Shown here in pieces: positions 37,055 through 46,329 of a DNA stretch of 64,000 nt. Both the position numbers and the translations under genes were made by a program. Source of the DNA: Aneurinibacillus tyrosinisolvens (GTDB lineage Bacteria; Bacillota; Bacilli; Aneurinibacillales; Aneurinibacillaceae); contig NZ_BBWZ01000010.1 of NCBI RefSeq assembly GCF_001015055.1, positions 1 to 64,000 on the forward strand, in the 5' to 3' direction. The notes under the pieces are model-generated. The model saw only the letters and a list, made by a program, of their open reading frames with translations, was not told the origin of the DNA and ran no database searches. The stretch's first letter is position 1. Every line of letters begins with the position of its first letter.

Positions 37055-37094
37055 CTCATTAAAATATGTTTTATAAAGGAGAGGTGTATAGCAA

Positions 37095-38561
37095 ATGACT
37101 ACACAAGTACAGGTGAAAACATATTTAAACTATATCAATGGTGAATGGGCTGCCTGCTCTGCAAACAAAGTAGACAAAAGCATTAACCCGGCAAACAAGA
37201 ATGAAATCGTCGGGTATGTCCAGTCCTCTTCTAAGGAAGATTTAGATGCTGCCGTGGCTGCAGCTAAAGAAGCGCAGAAAGCGTGGCGAAAGCTTTCGGG
37301 AGCAGCCAGAGGCGACTATTTATACAAAGTAGCGAACATTATAGAGAGCCGTCTTGATGATATTGCGGAAGCCATGACAAGAGAAATGGGAAAAACATTT
37401 CCGGAATCGAAAGGAGAAACAGCTCGCGGAGTTGCCATCCTTCGTTATTTTGCCGGTGAAGGAATGCGCAAAATCGGGGATGTTATTCCGTCTACAGATA
37501 ATGAAGCGCTTATGTTTACAACGCGTGTTCCATTAGGTGTTGTTGGTGTTATTTCACCATGGAACTTCCCTGTGGCCATTCCAATTTGGAAAATGGCACC
37601 CGCGCTTATCTATGGAAACACAGTTGTATTAAAGCCGGCACAGGAAACAGCCGTTACGGCAGCTAAAGTAATTGAGTGCTTCGCTGAAGCAGGGCTGCCG
37701 GCAGGTGTAGTCAATCTGGTAACAGGGCCTGGCAGTGTGATCGGACAGGGAATCATTGAACATCCGGATATTAATGGTATTACGTTTACAGGTTCCAATG
37801 CAGTAGGGAAGAGGGTCGGACAGGGAGCACTTGCCCGCGGTGCCAAATATCAGCTGGAGATGGGGGGCAAAAACCCAATTATTATTGCAAATGACGCAGA
37901 CCTTGATCTCGCGGTTGATGGCACAATTAGCGGCGGACTGCGCTCTACTGGACAGAAATGCACAGCAACAAGCCGTGTTTTCGTGCAGGCTGATATATAT
38001 GAAGAATTTAAGGAAAAGCTGCTTGCAAAAGTGAAAGAATTGAAAATTGGAAATGGAATGCAGGGAGAGACATGGATGGGTCCTTGCGCCAGCGAAAATC
38101 AGTTAAACACAGTCCTGTCTTACATCCAAAAAGGAAAAGAAGAAGGAGCCACTCTCCTATATGGTGGTGAAAGACCTGCAGAAAACGGTACGGAAGATGG
38201 CTTCTATGTCCAGCCTGCTCTATTTGAGGATGTAACAAATGACATGATTATCGCACAAGAAGAAATCTTCGGGCCTGTGCTTGCGTTAATTACGTTTGAT
38301 GCAATTGAGGAAGCGTTACAGATGGCAAATGATGTTGAATTCGGCTTAAGCGCATCGATCTACACGAAGGACATCGGCAGCATGCTTTCCTTCATTAATG
38401 AAATGGAAGCCGGACTGGTTAGGGTTAACGCAGAAACAGCCGGCGTCGAACTTCAGGCTCCGTTTGGCGGAATGAAGCAGTCAAGCTCCCATTCACGCGA
38501 GCAGGGCCAGGCGGCTATCGAGTTCTTTACTTCTATTAAAACTGTATTTGTAAAGGCATAG
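37095..38561 (+). CDS. gucD: 2-oxoglutarate semialdehyde dehydrogenase (ALDH family)
   Basis: A 488-residue aldehyde dehydrogenase very close to B. subtilis GucD/YcbD of glucarate and galactarate breakdown. The conserved stretches are [18 protein letters not shown], the Glu in LEMGGKNP, the nucleophile Cys in GQKCTATSR, and [15 protein letters not shown]. It oxidises 2,5-dioxopentanoate to 2-oxoglutarate with NAD(P). It lies in the same operon as the keto-deoxy-sugar-acid dehydratase that makes this aldehyde, so the route to the TCA cycle is complete if that gene works. Confidence 0.94.
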   Translation: MTTQVQVKTYLNYINGEWAACSANKVDKSINPANKNEIVGYVQSSSKEDLDAAVAAAKEAQKAWRKLSGAARGDYLYKVANIIESRLDDIAEAMTREMGKTFPESKGETARGVAILRYFAGEGMRKIGDVIPSTDNEALMFTTRVPLGVVGVISPWNFPVAIPIWKMAPALIYGNTVVLKPAQETAVTAAKVIECFAEAGLPAGVVNLVTGPGSVIGQGIIEHPDINGITFTGSNAVGKRVGQGALARGAKYQLEMGGKNPIIIANDADLDLAVDGTISGGLRSTGQKCTATSRVFVQADIYEEFKEKLLAKVKELKIGNGMQGETWMGPCASENQLNTVLSYIQKGKEEGATLLYGGERPAENGTEDGFYVQPALFEDVTNDMIIAQEEIFGPVLALITFDAIEEALQMANDVEFGLSASIYTKDIGSMLSFINEMEAGLVRVNAETAGVELQAPFGGMKQSSSHSREQGQAAIEFFTSIKTVFVKA

Positions 38562-38563
38562 AT

Positions 38564-39451
38564 ATGATCACGGTGACTTTTGAAAAAGACGGAAAATGGG
38601 GATTAGGCGTAAAAACAGAGAAAGGAATCCTTGATGTAGAAGCGTTTCTTGCATTAGAAGATGCTCAAAGCATTCCTGTTTCTGTAACGGAAGTGATTCA
38701 GCAGGGAGAAAGCGGTAAACAGGCGCTGAGCCAGCTCGTTTCTAAGGCTTTGGAAAGTGAAAGGGACGTTTTCCCTTCAGAGGATTCACTTACCTTTGGC
38801 CCGTGTGTACCCGCACCGCAAAAAATCATTTGTGTGGGCCTCAATTACAAAAGGCACGCGGAAGAATCGAAGATGGCACCACCTGAAGCGCCGCTTCTAT
38901 TCAGTAAGTTTAATAACACGCTGACAGGCCATAAAGTTGATGTAAAACTGCCGGAAAAATCCTCACAGGTCGATTACGAAGTAGAATTGGCAATTGTTAT
39001 AGGCAAGGAAGCAAAAAACGTAACAAAAGAAGAGGCGCTTTCCTACGTGTACGGATACTGCAACGCAAATGATTTATCCGCACGGGATTTGCAATTTAAA
39101 AGTTCGCAATGGCTGTTAGGAAAAACTTGCGATGGATTCAGTCCGATTGGACCGTATCTCGTAACCGCAGATGAAGTAGGAGATCCGAACAATTTACGTC
39201 TTCGCACGATTGTGAACGGAGAAGTGAGACAGGATTCCAATACATCTGATATGATATTCTACTGCGATGAAATTGTTAGTTATGTTTCCGAACATATGAC
39301 ACTTTATCCTGGGGACTTAATTTTTACCGGAACACCCGAGGGAGTTATTTTAGGGTTGCCTGAGCAAGAAAGAGTTTGGCTCAAGGATGGAGATGAAGTT
39401 ACGATCGAAATTGAAAAACTCGGCACCTTAACAAACACGATGCGGAAATAA
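38564..39451 (+). CDS. Fumarylacetoacetate hydrolase family protein
   Basis: A 295-residue FAH-fold enzyme. ICVGLNYKRHAEES starts the catalytic domain near residue 87; SQVDYEVELAIVIG holds metal-binding Glu residues, then YGYCNANDLSARDLQ, KTCDGFSPIGPYL and IFTGTPEGVILG follow. Relatives include 2,4-diketo-3-deoxy-L-rhamnonate/fuconate hydrolase. It differs from the frameshifted FAH-fold dehydratase at the operon start. It starts 2 nt after gucD and is followed by a terminator. Confidence 0.9.
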   Translation: MITVTFEKDGKWGLGVKTEKGILDVEAFLALEDAQSIPVSVTEVIQQGESGKQALSQLVSKALESERDVFPSEDSLTFGPCVPAPQKIICVGLNYKRHAEESKMAPPEAPLLFSKFNNTLTGHKVDVKLPEKSSQVDYEVELAIVIGKEAKNVTKEEALSYVYGYCNANDLSARDLQFKSSQWLLGKTCDGFSPIGPYLVTADEVGDPNNLRLRTIVNGEVRQDSNTSDMIFYCDEIVSYVSEHMTLYPGDLIFTGTPEGVILGLPEQERVWLKDGDEVTIEIEKLGTLTNTMRK

Positions 39452-39456
39452 CATGA

Positions 39457-39489
39457 AAAGACCTGGCTATTTTGCCAGGTCTTTTTTTG
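39457..39489 (+). terminator. Terminator at the right end of the catabolic island
   Basis: AAAGACCTGGC (39457-39467) pairs with GCCAGGTCTTT (39474-39484), followed by seven T. Confidence 0.92.
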
Positions 39490-39522
39490 CCTGCGGAAGG
39501 GAACATAAATTGAATTTGAGTC

Positions 39523-39572
39523 TTGACTTTTTCTGTTACTCTGGTAAACTAATTTCGTCAAAACCGAACAAA
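39523..39572 (+). promoter_or_regulatory. guaA promoter with PurBox-like site
   Basis: A -35 like TTGACT (39523-39528) and a weak -10 TAAACT (39545-39550) are 16 bp apart. AAAACCGAACAAA (39560-39572) matches the PurR box consensus AWWWCCGAACWWT at 12 of 13 bases and lies just after the -10. PurR represses purine genes unless PRPP is high. A single clear box is seen; a second, degenerate ATTCGA follows. Confidence 0.55.
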
Positions 39573-39582
39573 ATTCGACTTA

Positions 39583-39651
39583 CCTCGTATAATATCAGGA
39601 ATATGGCCTGAAAGTTTCTACCGAATGACCGTAAAACATTCGACTATGAGG
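39583..39651 (+). promoter_or_regulatory. Guanine riboswitch aptamer
   Basis: The purine-riboswitch core is present: P1 CCTCGTA pairs with TATGAGG, P2 TCAGG pairs with CCTGA through the ATATGG loop junction, then AAGTTTCTACCG, P3 with CCGTAAA in loop 3, and CGACTATGAGG. The C in CGACTATG (position 74 of the xpt aptamer) indicates guanine or hypoxanthine rather than adenine. It controls guaA and probably pbuG. Confidence 0.95.
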
Positions 39652-39663
39652 ATGGAAACCAAC

Positions 39664-39713
39664 ACCAGGGTTCTATCTCCGTATGCACAATAAGGGGAAT
39701 CCTGGTTTTTTTA
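39664..39713 (+). terminator. Riboswitch-controlled terminator before guaA
   Basis: ACCAGG (39664-39669) pairs with CCTGGT (39701-39706), with further pairing of GTTC and GGAA regions, followed by seven T. Guanine binding to the aptamer should favour this stem and stop transcription. Confidence 0.85.
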
Positions 39714-39786
39714 TTGTGAAAAGAGGAAGAATGTAGAGTAAGGAAAGAAAACGAAACACAAGCACAAGAGGGGGATCTTCTAGAAG

Positions 39787-41325
39787 ATGGACAAACCAAA
39801 TGAGTTAATCGTGGTGCTGGACTTCGGAGGGCAGTACAATCAGCTTATCGCCCGCCGCGTTCGCGATTTAGGGGTTTTTAGTGAGCTAATGCCATACAAT
39901 ACACCGGTTGAAAAGCTGAAAGAGCTAAACCCAAAAGGAATTATTTTCTCGGGTGGCCCATCCAGTGTATACGAAGAAGGAGCTCCACACTCCGATGAGC
40001 GTATTTACGATATGGGCGTGCCAATTCTTGGGATTTGCTATGGCATGCAGCTCATGTCACACCATTTGAAAGGCAAAGTAGAATCTGCGAAAGTACGGGA
40101 ATACGGCAAAGCAGACATCGCGATTCATAATGAGACACCGTTTTTTAAAGGATTGGATAAGAGCGAAACGGTATTGATGAGCCATACGGATAAGGTTATT
40201 GAGGTGCCGGAGGGGTTCCAGGTTGACGCAAGCAATGAAGCGTGTCCTGTGGCAGCCATCAGCCATCCGGGCAAAAACTTCTACGGCGTGCAGTTCCATC
40301 CGGAAGTTCGCCATTCTGTACGCGGCAACGATATGCTGAAAAACTTCCTCTTCAATATTTGCAAGTGCGAAGGAAATTGGTCGATGGAAAATTACATCGA
40401 GATGATGGTGGAAGAAATTCGCACGCAGGTTGGCGACAAGAAGGTTCTTTGCGCATTGAGCGGCGGGGTGGATTCTTCCGTTGTTGCGGTTCTCATCCAC
40501 AAAGCAATCGGAGATCAACTGACTTGTATGTTCGTCGATCACGGCCTGCTCCGCAAAGGCGAAGCGGAGAGTGTAATGAAAACGTTCAAAGAAGGCTTCC
40601 ATATCAACGTCATTAAAATCGATGCCCGCCAGCGTTTCCTGGACAAGTTGAAGGGCGTGGCTGACCCTGAGAAAAAAAGAAAAATTATCGGAAATGAGTT
40701 TATTTACGTATTTGAGGAAGAAGCGAGCAAGCTGGAAGGCATGGACTTCCTCGCACAGGGAACCCTTTATACGGACATCGTGGAGAGCGGAACAGCGACA
40801 GCCCAGACGATTAAATCACACCACAACGTGGGCGGTTTGCCGGAAGATATGAAATTAAGCCTGATTGAGCCGCTGAATAAGCTGTTTAAAGATGAAGTGC
40901 GCAAGGTCGGTGAAGAACTTGGGATGCCGCATGAAATTGTTTGGCGCCAGCCATTTCCGGGACCTGGCCTTGGCATTCGGGTGCTTGGGGAAGTAACGGA
41001 AGAAAAACTGGAGATTGTTCGGGAATCGGATTATGTCCTGCGTGATGAGATTAAAAAGGCGGACCTTGAGAAAGATATATGGCAGTACTTCACCGTCCTT
41101 CCTGATGTGCGAAGCGTAGGTGTTATGGGTGACTACAGAACGTATGATTATACGATCGGTATCCGTGCCGTTACCTCCATCGATGGAATGACAGCAGACT
41201 GGGCGCGCATTCCGTTTGATGTACTGGAGAAAATATCTGTCCGCATTGTAAATGAAGTACCGCATATTAATCGTGTTGTGTATGATATCACTTCAAAGCC
41301 GCCGGCTACGATTGAATGGGAATAA
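39787..41325 (+). CDS. guaA: GMP synthase (glutamine-hydrolysing)
   Basis: A 512-residue enzyme that aminates XMP to GMP. The N-terminal amidotransferase has C84 in [10 protein letters not shown] and His in GVQFHPEV. The ATP pyrophosphatase domain has the P-loop [14 protein letters not shown] near residue 227, and the C-terminal dimerisation domain ends [20 protein letters not shown]. It follows a guanine riboswitch and precedes pbuG by 36 nt. Confidence 0.98.
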   Translation: MDKPNELIVVLDFGGQYNQLIARRVRDLGVFSELMPYNTPVEKLKELNPKGIIFSGGPSSVYEEGAPHSDERIYDMGVPILGICYGMQLMSHHLKGKVESAKVREYGKADIAIHNETPFFKGLDKSETVLMSHTDKVIEVPEGFQVDASNEACPVAAISHPGKNFYGVQFHPEVRHSVRGNDMLKNFLFNICKCEGNWSMENYIEMMVEEIRTQVGDKKVLCALSGGVDSSVVAVLIHKAIGDQLTCMFVDHGLLRKGEAESVMKTFKEGFHINVIKIDARQRFLDKLKGVADPEKKRKIIGNEFIYVFEEEASKLEGMDFLAQGTLYTDIVESGTATAQTIKSHHNVGGLPEDMKLSLIEPLNKLFKDEVRKVGEELGMPHEIVWRQPFPGPGLGIRVLGEVTEEKLEIVRESDYVLRDEIKKADLEKDIWQYFTVLPDVRSVGVMGDYRTYDYTIGIRAVTSIDGMTADWARIPFDVLEKISVRIVNEVPHINRVVYDITSKPPATIEWE

Positions 41326-41361
41326 AGGCAGGATACTGAATAACAAGAGGGTGAGAAGAAG

Positions 41362-42738
41362 ATGGATAAGTTCTTCAAGTTAAGAGAAAACAATACGAAT
41401 GTCAGAACGGAAATCATTGCCGGTTTGACGACATTTATTACAATGGCATACATTCTAATAGTAAACCCGCTGACACTGACGGCGGGAGGCGCCACTGGAA
41501 TGGACTTCAATGCCGTGTTCGTGGCGACAGCGCTTGGCGCCGGGCTGGTAACGATCGCAATGGGGCTTTTTGTTAATTATCCGATTGCGCTAGCCCCCGG
41601 TATGGGATTAAATGCTTACTTTGCTGCTGTTGTTATGAGTTCAGGTGGTCATATTACATGGCAGATTGGGCTCGCCTCCGTGTTTATTTCCGGTATTATT
41701 TTTATCATTTTAACGCTAACCAAGGTGCGTCAGATACTGCTCGATGCTGTTCCTGATTCCCTTCGGGCCGCCATTACGGTCGGAATTGGGCTGTTTATTA
41801 CAATCATTGGATTTAAGAACAGCGGCCTTCTTACCGCTTTTTACATCGGCAAGAATCCCGCAGCTCCGTTTACAGCGCTGGGCAGTAATGATTGGTTAAT
41901 GCAGCTGGGGAATTTTGTGGAGGATAAAGGGGTTCTTCTTACGGTTATCGGCTTGCTGATTACGAGCATTCTTATGGCGATGCGTGTGCAGGCTGGTATT
42001 TTGATTGGAATTATCGTAACGACACTCATTGGGATTCCGTTGGGCGTAACCAACCTTGCCTCCCTGAGTAATGCACACTGGATTCCGAACTTTAGTAACC
42101 TGGCAATCGGCCAGCTTGACTTCGCAGGAGCTTTGAATGCAGGTTTGTTAACCATCGTATTTACTTTTACCTTCGTTGAATTGTTTGATACATTTGGTAC
42201 ACTCACAGGAACGGCCGCGAAAGCCGGCCTGCTGGATAAACCGGATGCGAAGAAGAAAATTGGCCGTGCGATGCTCGTAGATGCGGGTGGCGTAAGTCTG
42301 GGAGCCCTGCTTGGAACAAGTACGATTACCGCTTTTGTAGAGAGCGCCGCAGGCGTAGGGCAGGGAGGCCGCACCGGCTTAACATCCGTTACGACCGGTG
42401 TGCTTTTTATCCTTGCTCTGTTCCTTGCACCGCTTGCTCTTCTCGTACCGGGCCAGGCGACAGCACCGGCTCTAATCATTGTAGGGGTGTTAATGATGGG
42501 AGCGGTTCGTGGAGTAGAATGGGATGACATGGTGTATGCGATTCCTTCCTTCTTAACCATCGTTTTGATGCCTCTTACGTATTCAATCGCCAATGGAATC
42601 TCGGCGGGAATCGTATTTTATGTCCTGCTTGCTTCCGCTAACAATGTGGCGGGCGGCAAAAATAAAATACACTGGCTTATGTGGGTACTGGCGATTCTTA
42701 TTATCGCGCGTTTCTTATTCATCGATATTAACGCATAA
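41362..42738 (+). CDS. pbuG: Hypoxanthine/guanine permease PbuG
   Basis: A 458-residue AzgA-type permease with about 12 to 14 hydrophobic helices. MDKFFKLRENNTNVRTEIIAG, LTTFITMAYILIVNP, and ALAPGMGLNAYFA are typical, with FVESAAGVGQGGRTGLTSV forming the substrate region. No separate riboswitch is seen, so it is probably co-transcribed with guaA and controlled by the same guanine switch. Confidence 0.95.
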   Translation: MDKFFKLRENNTNVRTEIIAGLTTFITMAYILIVNPLTLTAGGATGMDFNAVFVATALGAGLVTIAMGLFVNYPIALAPGMGLNAYFAAVVMSSGGHITWQIGLASVFISGIIFIILTLTKVRQILLDAVPDSLRAAITVGIGLFITIIGFKNSGLLTAFYIGKNPAAPFTALGSNDWLMQLGNFVEDKGVLLTVIGLLITSILMAMRVQAGILIGIIVTTLIGIPLGVTNLASLSNAHWIPNFSNLAIGQLDFAGALNAGLLTIVFTFTFVELFDTFGTLTGTAAKAGLLDKPDAKKKIGRAMLVDAGGVSLGALLGTSTITAFVESAAGVGQGGRTGLTSVTTGVLFILALFLAPLALLVPGQATAPALIIVGVLMMGAVRGVEWDDMVYAIPSFLTIVLMPLTYSIANGISAGIVFYVLLASANNVAGGKNKIHWLMWVLAILIIARFLFIDINA

Positions 42739-42744
42739 CGAAGA

Positions 42745-42782
42745 GAGGGGCTCCTGCAAAAAAGGAGCCCCTCCTTTGTTTT
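42745..42782 (+). terminator. Terminator after pbuG
   Basis: GAGGGGCTCCT (42745-42755) pairs with AGGAGCCCCTC (42763-42773), followed by a T-rich run. Confidence 0.88.
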
Positions 42783-42824
42783 AGAAATCGACAAATTTTT
42801 TATAACACAATCAACGAATTTAAA

Positions 42825-42838
42825 TGTATAATTATACA
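42825..42838. promoter_or_regulatory. Palindrome in promoter region of the kinase/HD-GYP operon
   Basis: TGTATAATTATACA is a perfect 14-bp palindrome that contains TATAAT. It lies 48 nt before the histidine kinase start. It may be a -10 box, an operator, or both; no good -35 is seen at the right distance. Confidence 0.35.
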
Positions 42839-42885
42839 AAGCATACATAATAGAAACATAAGGGTACAGATAAAAGGGGATCCGA

Positions 42886-44829
42886 ATGAAGAAAAAATTG
42901 TTGGTCTGGTTATTTGCAAGTTTCATCACACCCATTCTATTAAGCCTTCTGTTTGTGCTGTCAGCTAACTTGCTGCATCCCGGACAGTTATATCAATTGG
43001 TCTCTTCTCCTTTTAATTTATGTATAGTTATCCTGCTTCCGCTGTTTTTTTTCTCGTTAGTCGTTTTACGTGTTAATAAATCATTTAAAGAAGTAAACCG
43101 CAAAAGAGACGCGGCCGACATTCGAAAAGAAATAAAAAAGCTTTCCGGCCAGCTTATTGTTTGGAGTACATTCTTTTTTATTCTTTTTTCTTTTTTTCTT
43201 TCTTACCGGATGTTTGATAAACAGACAGAAACGATCTTTACATTTCTTATCTGCCTCGGTGTCGTTATGACTGCCTATTCTCCTTTTTACTTTGGGATTC
43301 TCGTACAGGTTCACCACTATTTATACCGAAACGGTTTTTCCGCATACAAAGATTTAAATACATGGTCCCGCAGTACGGCAATATCGGTCCTGTTTGCATT
43401 ATCCGGTACTTTTATGACGACCACTTTGTTTGTCTACACCATTTCAAAAACGTTTGGAACGGCAATTACTTTATACGATGTATTTCAAAGGGCTCTTATT
43501 GTCAGTGTCATTGTAGGAGTTCCGCTTACGATGCTCATTCTTATGATCCGGCGTTTTTATTTTCAGCAGTTGAAACAAAAGCAGCATCAACTCCGTTCCT
43601 TTCATGAATTATCTGAGAAATTGTATGGGACGCTAGAGATTACGGATGAATTTCTGCGCGATATTGTTTTAACCGTGAAGAAGGTTATCGGTGCAAAGTA
43701 TGCGGCGTTAGCTCTTTTCACAGAAGAGAAAAAGATAGAGAGGTTTATCCCGGTTGGCTGGGATGGTGCACCAGGGATTCATTATCCGGAAGGCAAAGGA
43801 TTGCTAGGATATCTCCGCCATGAAAAAAAGCCCATGCGTACATCCAGCATTTCCAATCATCCTGCTTCTGCCGGATTTCCTGAAGGCCATCCGGCAATGG
43901 AATCGTTCCTCGGCGTTCCTATCATTGTTAATGATGTAATTATAGGGAGTTTTTACCTTACAGAGAAGAGAGGGGCTTTACGGTTTACGAAGGAAGATGA
44001 GGAAATGGTCGTTGACTTCAGCCGTTCCCTTGCTATAGCCATCCAGAATTGCAGGTATGTTGAGGAATTAAAAGAAGAGAGAAAGGCAGCGCAGGAAGCG
44101 GCAGCGCTAAAAAGCCAAATTCTCTCCACTATGAGCCACGAATTGCGGACACCGCTAAATGCTATCATCGGTTATTCCGATATAGTAATAGATGTACTTA
44201 AAGGTTCGATCCCGGAAAAACAGATGACGAACATTGAGCGCATTAAAGAAAGCGGAAAGCATCTCCTGGCACTTATTAACGATATTCTGGACTTATCCAA
44301 GATGGAATCCGGGTACATGAAAACGAACTGCCAGAGGGTAAGCCTGCGATCGCTGCTTCAATTCTGTATTCACAATGCATCGGGATTAATCGAAAACAAG
44401 CCGGTTGCCCTTCGCGTTATAGGGAATGATGATGTATGGCTGTTTAGCGATGAGCAAAAGCTCAAGCAAATTATTATGAATTTATTGTCCAACGCGATTA
44501 AGTTTACTGAAAAAGGTGAGGTAACCATTCATATTTTAGACCGCGCAGATTCGCTCCTTTTGCGAATTCAGGATACGGGGATCGGCATTTCTTTGGAAAA
44601 TCAGTTGTTAATTTTCGAGCCATTTAAACAAATCGACGGGAGCTTATCCCGCAGGTATAATGGGACCGGCCTTGGGCTTCCCATCGTGCAGCGGCTTGTT
44701 CATTTACTTGGCGGAACGATCCGGGTAGAGAGTGAAATTGGCGAGGGCTCATCCTTTATCGTGGAATTACCTATAGCGATCGAAACAGCCGGAGTACCAG
44801 CAAAGAACAAGGATCGAGAGGGGGCATAA
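42886..44829 (+). CDS. Membrane sensor histidine kinase with GAF domain
   Basis: A 647-residue kinase. Residues 1-230 hold about six hydrophobic helices, then a GAF domain (about 245-390, with VGWDGAPGIHYPEGKG and PIIVNDVIIGSFYLTEK). A short coiled coil leads to the HisKA domain with H418 in MSHELRTPLNAIIGYSDI. The ATPase domain has NLLSNAIKFTEKG, IQDTGIGIS and GTGLGLPIVQRL. It ends 5 nt before the HD-GYP regulator and probably phosphorylates it. The signal is unknown; a soluble ligand of GAF and a membrane cue are both possible. Confidence 0.92.
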   Translation: MKKKLLVWLFASFITPILLSLLFVLSANLLHPGQLYQLVSSPFNLCIVILLPLFFFSLVVLRVNKSFKEVNRKRDAADIRKEIKKLSGQLIVWSTFFFILFSFFLSYRMFDKQTETIFTFLICLGVVMTAYSPFYFGILVQVHHYLYRNGFSAYKDLNTWSRSTAISVLFALSGTFMTTTLFVYTISKTFGTAITLYDVFQRALIVSVIVGVPLTMLILMIRRFYFQQLKQKQHQLRSFHELSEKLYGTLEITDEFLRDIVLTVKKVIGAKYAALALFTEEKKIERFIPVGWDGAPGIHYPEGKGLLGYLRHEKKPMRTSSISNHPASAGFPEGHPAMESFLGVPIIVNDVIIGSFYLTEKRGALRFTKEDEEMVVDFSRSLAIAIQNCRYVEELKEERKAAQEAAALKSQILSTMSHELRTPLNAIIGYSDIVIDVLKGSIPEKQMTNIERIKESGKHLLALINDILDLSKMESGYMKTNCQRVSLRSLLQFCIHNASGLIENKPVALRVIGNDDVWLFSDEQKLKQIIMNLLSNAIKFTEKGEVTIHILDRADSLLLRIQDTGIGISLENQLLIFEPFKQIDGSLSRRYNGTGLGLPIVQRLVHLLGGTIRVESEIGEGSSFIVELPIAIETAGVPAKNKDREGA

Positions 44830-44834
44830 CAAAA

Positions 44835-45959
44835 ATGAGCGTTTTCTCTGTGCCGTCAAATCCTGTGGAGGAAAAGCTTGAAATCGAGCAATCAACGATC
44901 CTGCTTGTTGATGACGAAGAGTACAACCTCGATATTCTCGTACAGCTCCTCTCCGTTAAGAATTACCGAATAAGATGTGCCAGTTCGGGAATGGAAGCTC
45001 TGGAGATAATCCAGAATGAAGAAATTGATCTTGTTCTGTTAGATGTCATGATGCCGGGCATGAACGGATACGAGGTACTGCGGGAAATAAAAAAGTCTCC
45101 CCGTCAGTTTCTTCCTGTTATTATAGTTACAGCGCTTGATGGGAGAGAGGACAGGATTCGAGCGCTTGAGGGCGGAAGTGATGATTTTCTTACTAAGCCA
45201 ATTGATAAATATGAATTGTATGCCCGTGTCCAGACGCTTCTGCGCACAAAGCATTATTATAAACAGCTTATTTCTGCAAACCAGCGGTTAGAGATAGAGG
45301 TACAGAACCGAACAATCGAACTGCAGAGAGCACTGCAGGAACTGCGGCGGCTAAATGAGAAGCTAGCCGCCAGCCACCGCGAAATTGTGGAGCATCTTTC
45401 ATCTGCTGCGGAGTTTAAAGACCCGGAAACAGCCGCTCATATACAGCGCATCAGTTATTACTGCGGGGTACTGGCCCGCGGAATTGAAATGGATGAAGAG
45501 GAGGCGGATTTGCTTATTCAGGCAAGCCCGATGCACGACATAGGTAAAATCGGGGTACCGGACCATATTCTGCTCAAGCCGGGCAAGCTCACCGCTGAAG
45601 AGTATGAGAAAATGAAGGAGCATACGCTGATCGGGTACAAAATCCTGAATGATTCCGAATCTCCTCTGCTAAAGCTGGCCAGTGAGATTGCGATTTCCCA
45701 CCACGAAAAATATGATGGGACAGGCTATCCATATGGGGTGTCAGGAGAGGAAATCCCCCTTAGCGGCCGGATTGTGGCTGTTGTTGATGTATTTGACGCC
45801 CTTACCAGCCGCAGACCGTATAAGGAAGCGTTTTCGAATGAAGTTGCCTACGATATCATTCGGAAAGGCAGAGGAAACCATTTCGATCCGCACATTGTCG
45901 ATGTATTCTTTGAAAATCTCCCCGAGATTTTATACATTCAAAATAAATATCAGGATTAG
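44835..45959 (+). CDS. Response regulator with HD-GYP output domain
   Basis: A 374-residue protein. The receiver domain has DDEEYN at 26-31, the phospho-acceptor D70 in LVLLDVMMPGMNGYEVL and K in DDFLTKPIDK. A coiled coil (about 145-185) joins it to the HD-GYP domain, with HDIGKIGVPDHILLKPGKL, HTLIGYKIL, SHHEKYDGTGYPYG and DVFDALTSRRPYK. HD-GYP proteins hydrolyse cyclic di-GMP, and the metal-binding HD and the GYP motif are kept. Partner of the kinase encoded 5 nt upstream. Confidence 0.93.
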   Translation: MSVFSVPSNPVEEKLEIEQSTILLVDDEEYNLDILVQLLSVKNYRIRCASSGMEALEIIQNEEIDLVLLDVMMPGMNGYEVLREIKKSPRQFLPVIIVTALDGREDRIRALEGGSDDFLTKPIDKYELYARVQTLLRTKHYYKQLISANQRLEIEVQNRTIELQRALQELRRLNEKLAASHREIVEHLSSAAEFKDPETAAHIQRISYYCGVLARGIEMDEEEADLLIQASPMHDIGKIGVPDHILLKPGKLTAEEYEKMKEHTLIGYKILNDSESPLLKLASEIAISHHEKYDGTGYPYGVSGEEIPLSGRIVAVVDVFDALTSRRPYKEAFSNEVAYDIIRKGRGNHFDPHIVDVFFENLPEILYIQNKYQD

Positions 45960-45962
45960 GGG

Positions 45963-45993
45963 AAAGAGAGCCTTTTTGCAAGGGCTCTTTTTT
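45963..45993 (+). terminator. Terminator after the HD-GYP gene
   Basis: AAAGAGAGCC pairs with GGGCTCTTT around TTTTTGCAA and is followed by a T run. Confidence 0.75.
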
Positions 45994-46020
45994 TATGCCT
46001 AAAAATGGGCAAACGTCCAT

Positions 46021-46047
46021 ACCGCCTGAAGCATCTCCGCATAGACT
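46021..46047 (+). promoter_or_regulatory. Candidate sigma-K promoter of miniprotein gene 1
   Basis: ACC (46021-46023), 16 bp, then CATAGACT (46040-46047). This fits the sigma-K pattern of a short AC-containing -35 and a CATANNNT -10. The second miniprotein gene has the same ACC-N16-CATANNNT arrangement at 46245-46272, which raises confidence in both. Confidence 0.45.
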
Positions 46048-46090
46048 GTAGCATGTCAAAAAGCTTCAAAGTAGAAAGGAGTGAGACGAA

Positions 46091-46177
46091 ATGAGTTTTT
46101 TTGGCGGTAACGATGAAATTGGGGTGATTTTAGTCCTCTTCATCTTGCTCGTAGTAATTGCTTGCTCCTGTGACTAA
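46091..46177 (+). CDS. YjcZ-like sporulation miniprotein 1
   Basis: A 28-residue ORF with an AAAGGAG site. It starts MSFFGGNDEIG, runs through a hydrophobic stretch VILVLFILLVVIAC and ends CSCD. The pattern of a short Gly/Phe head, the LVLFILLVVI helix and Cys near the end matches YjcZ-family spore coat or membrane miniproteins of Bacillales. It is a sister of the gene 152 nt downstream (only six differences). Confidence 0.82.
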   Translation: MSFFGGNDEIGVILVLFILLVVIACSCD

Positions 46178-46244
46178 TATAAAGGCTTCCGAGGGCTTCT
46201 CTGCAGAAAAGAGATAAAAATGCGGAAGATGGGCATTCGTCCAA

Positions 46245-46272
46245 ACCATGATATCACTCGTGGCATATCGTA
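46245..46272 (+). promoter_or_regulatory. Candidate sigma-K promoter of miniprotein gene 2
   Basis: ACC (46245-46247), 16 bp, then CATATCGTA (46264-46272), a full match to CATANNNTA. The -10 lies in the loop of a hairpin whose arms are TGATATCAC (46249-46257) and GTGATATCA (46281-46289), so a DNA-binding regulator may also act here. Confidence 0.5.
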
Positions 46273-46329
46273 TACCACAGGTGATATCACCTGATGTTTT
46301 GCAAGGAACAACGGAGGAGGGAACATTAC

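Noticed and set aside
41841..42593. Long 250-codon ORF antisense to pbuG
   Set aside because: A shadow of the pbuG reading frame with low-complexity Thr/Pro/Ile-rich sequence and no ribosome site.
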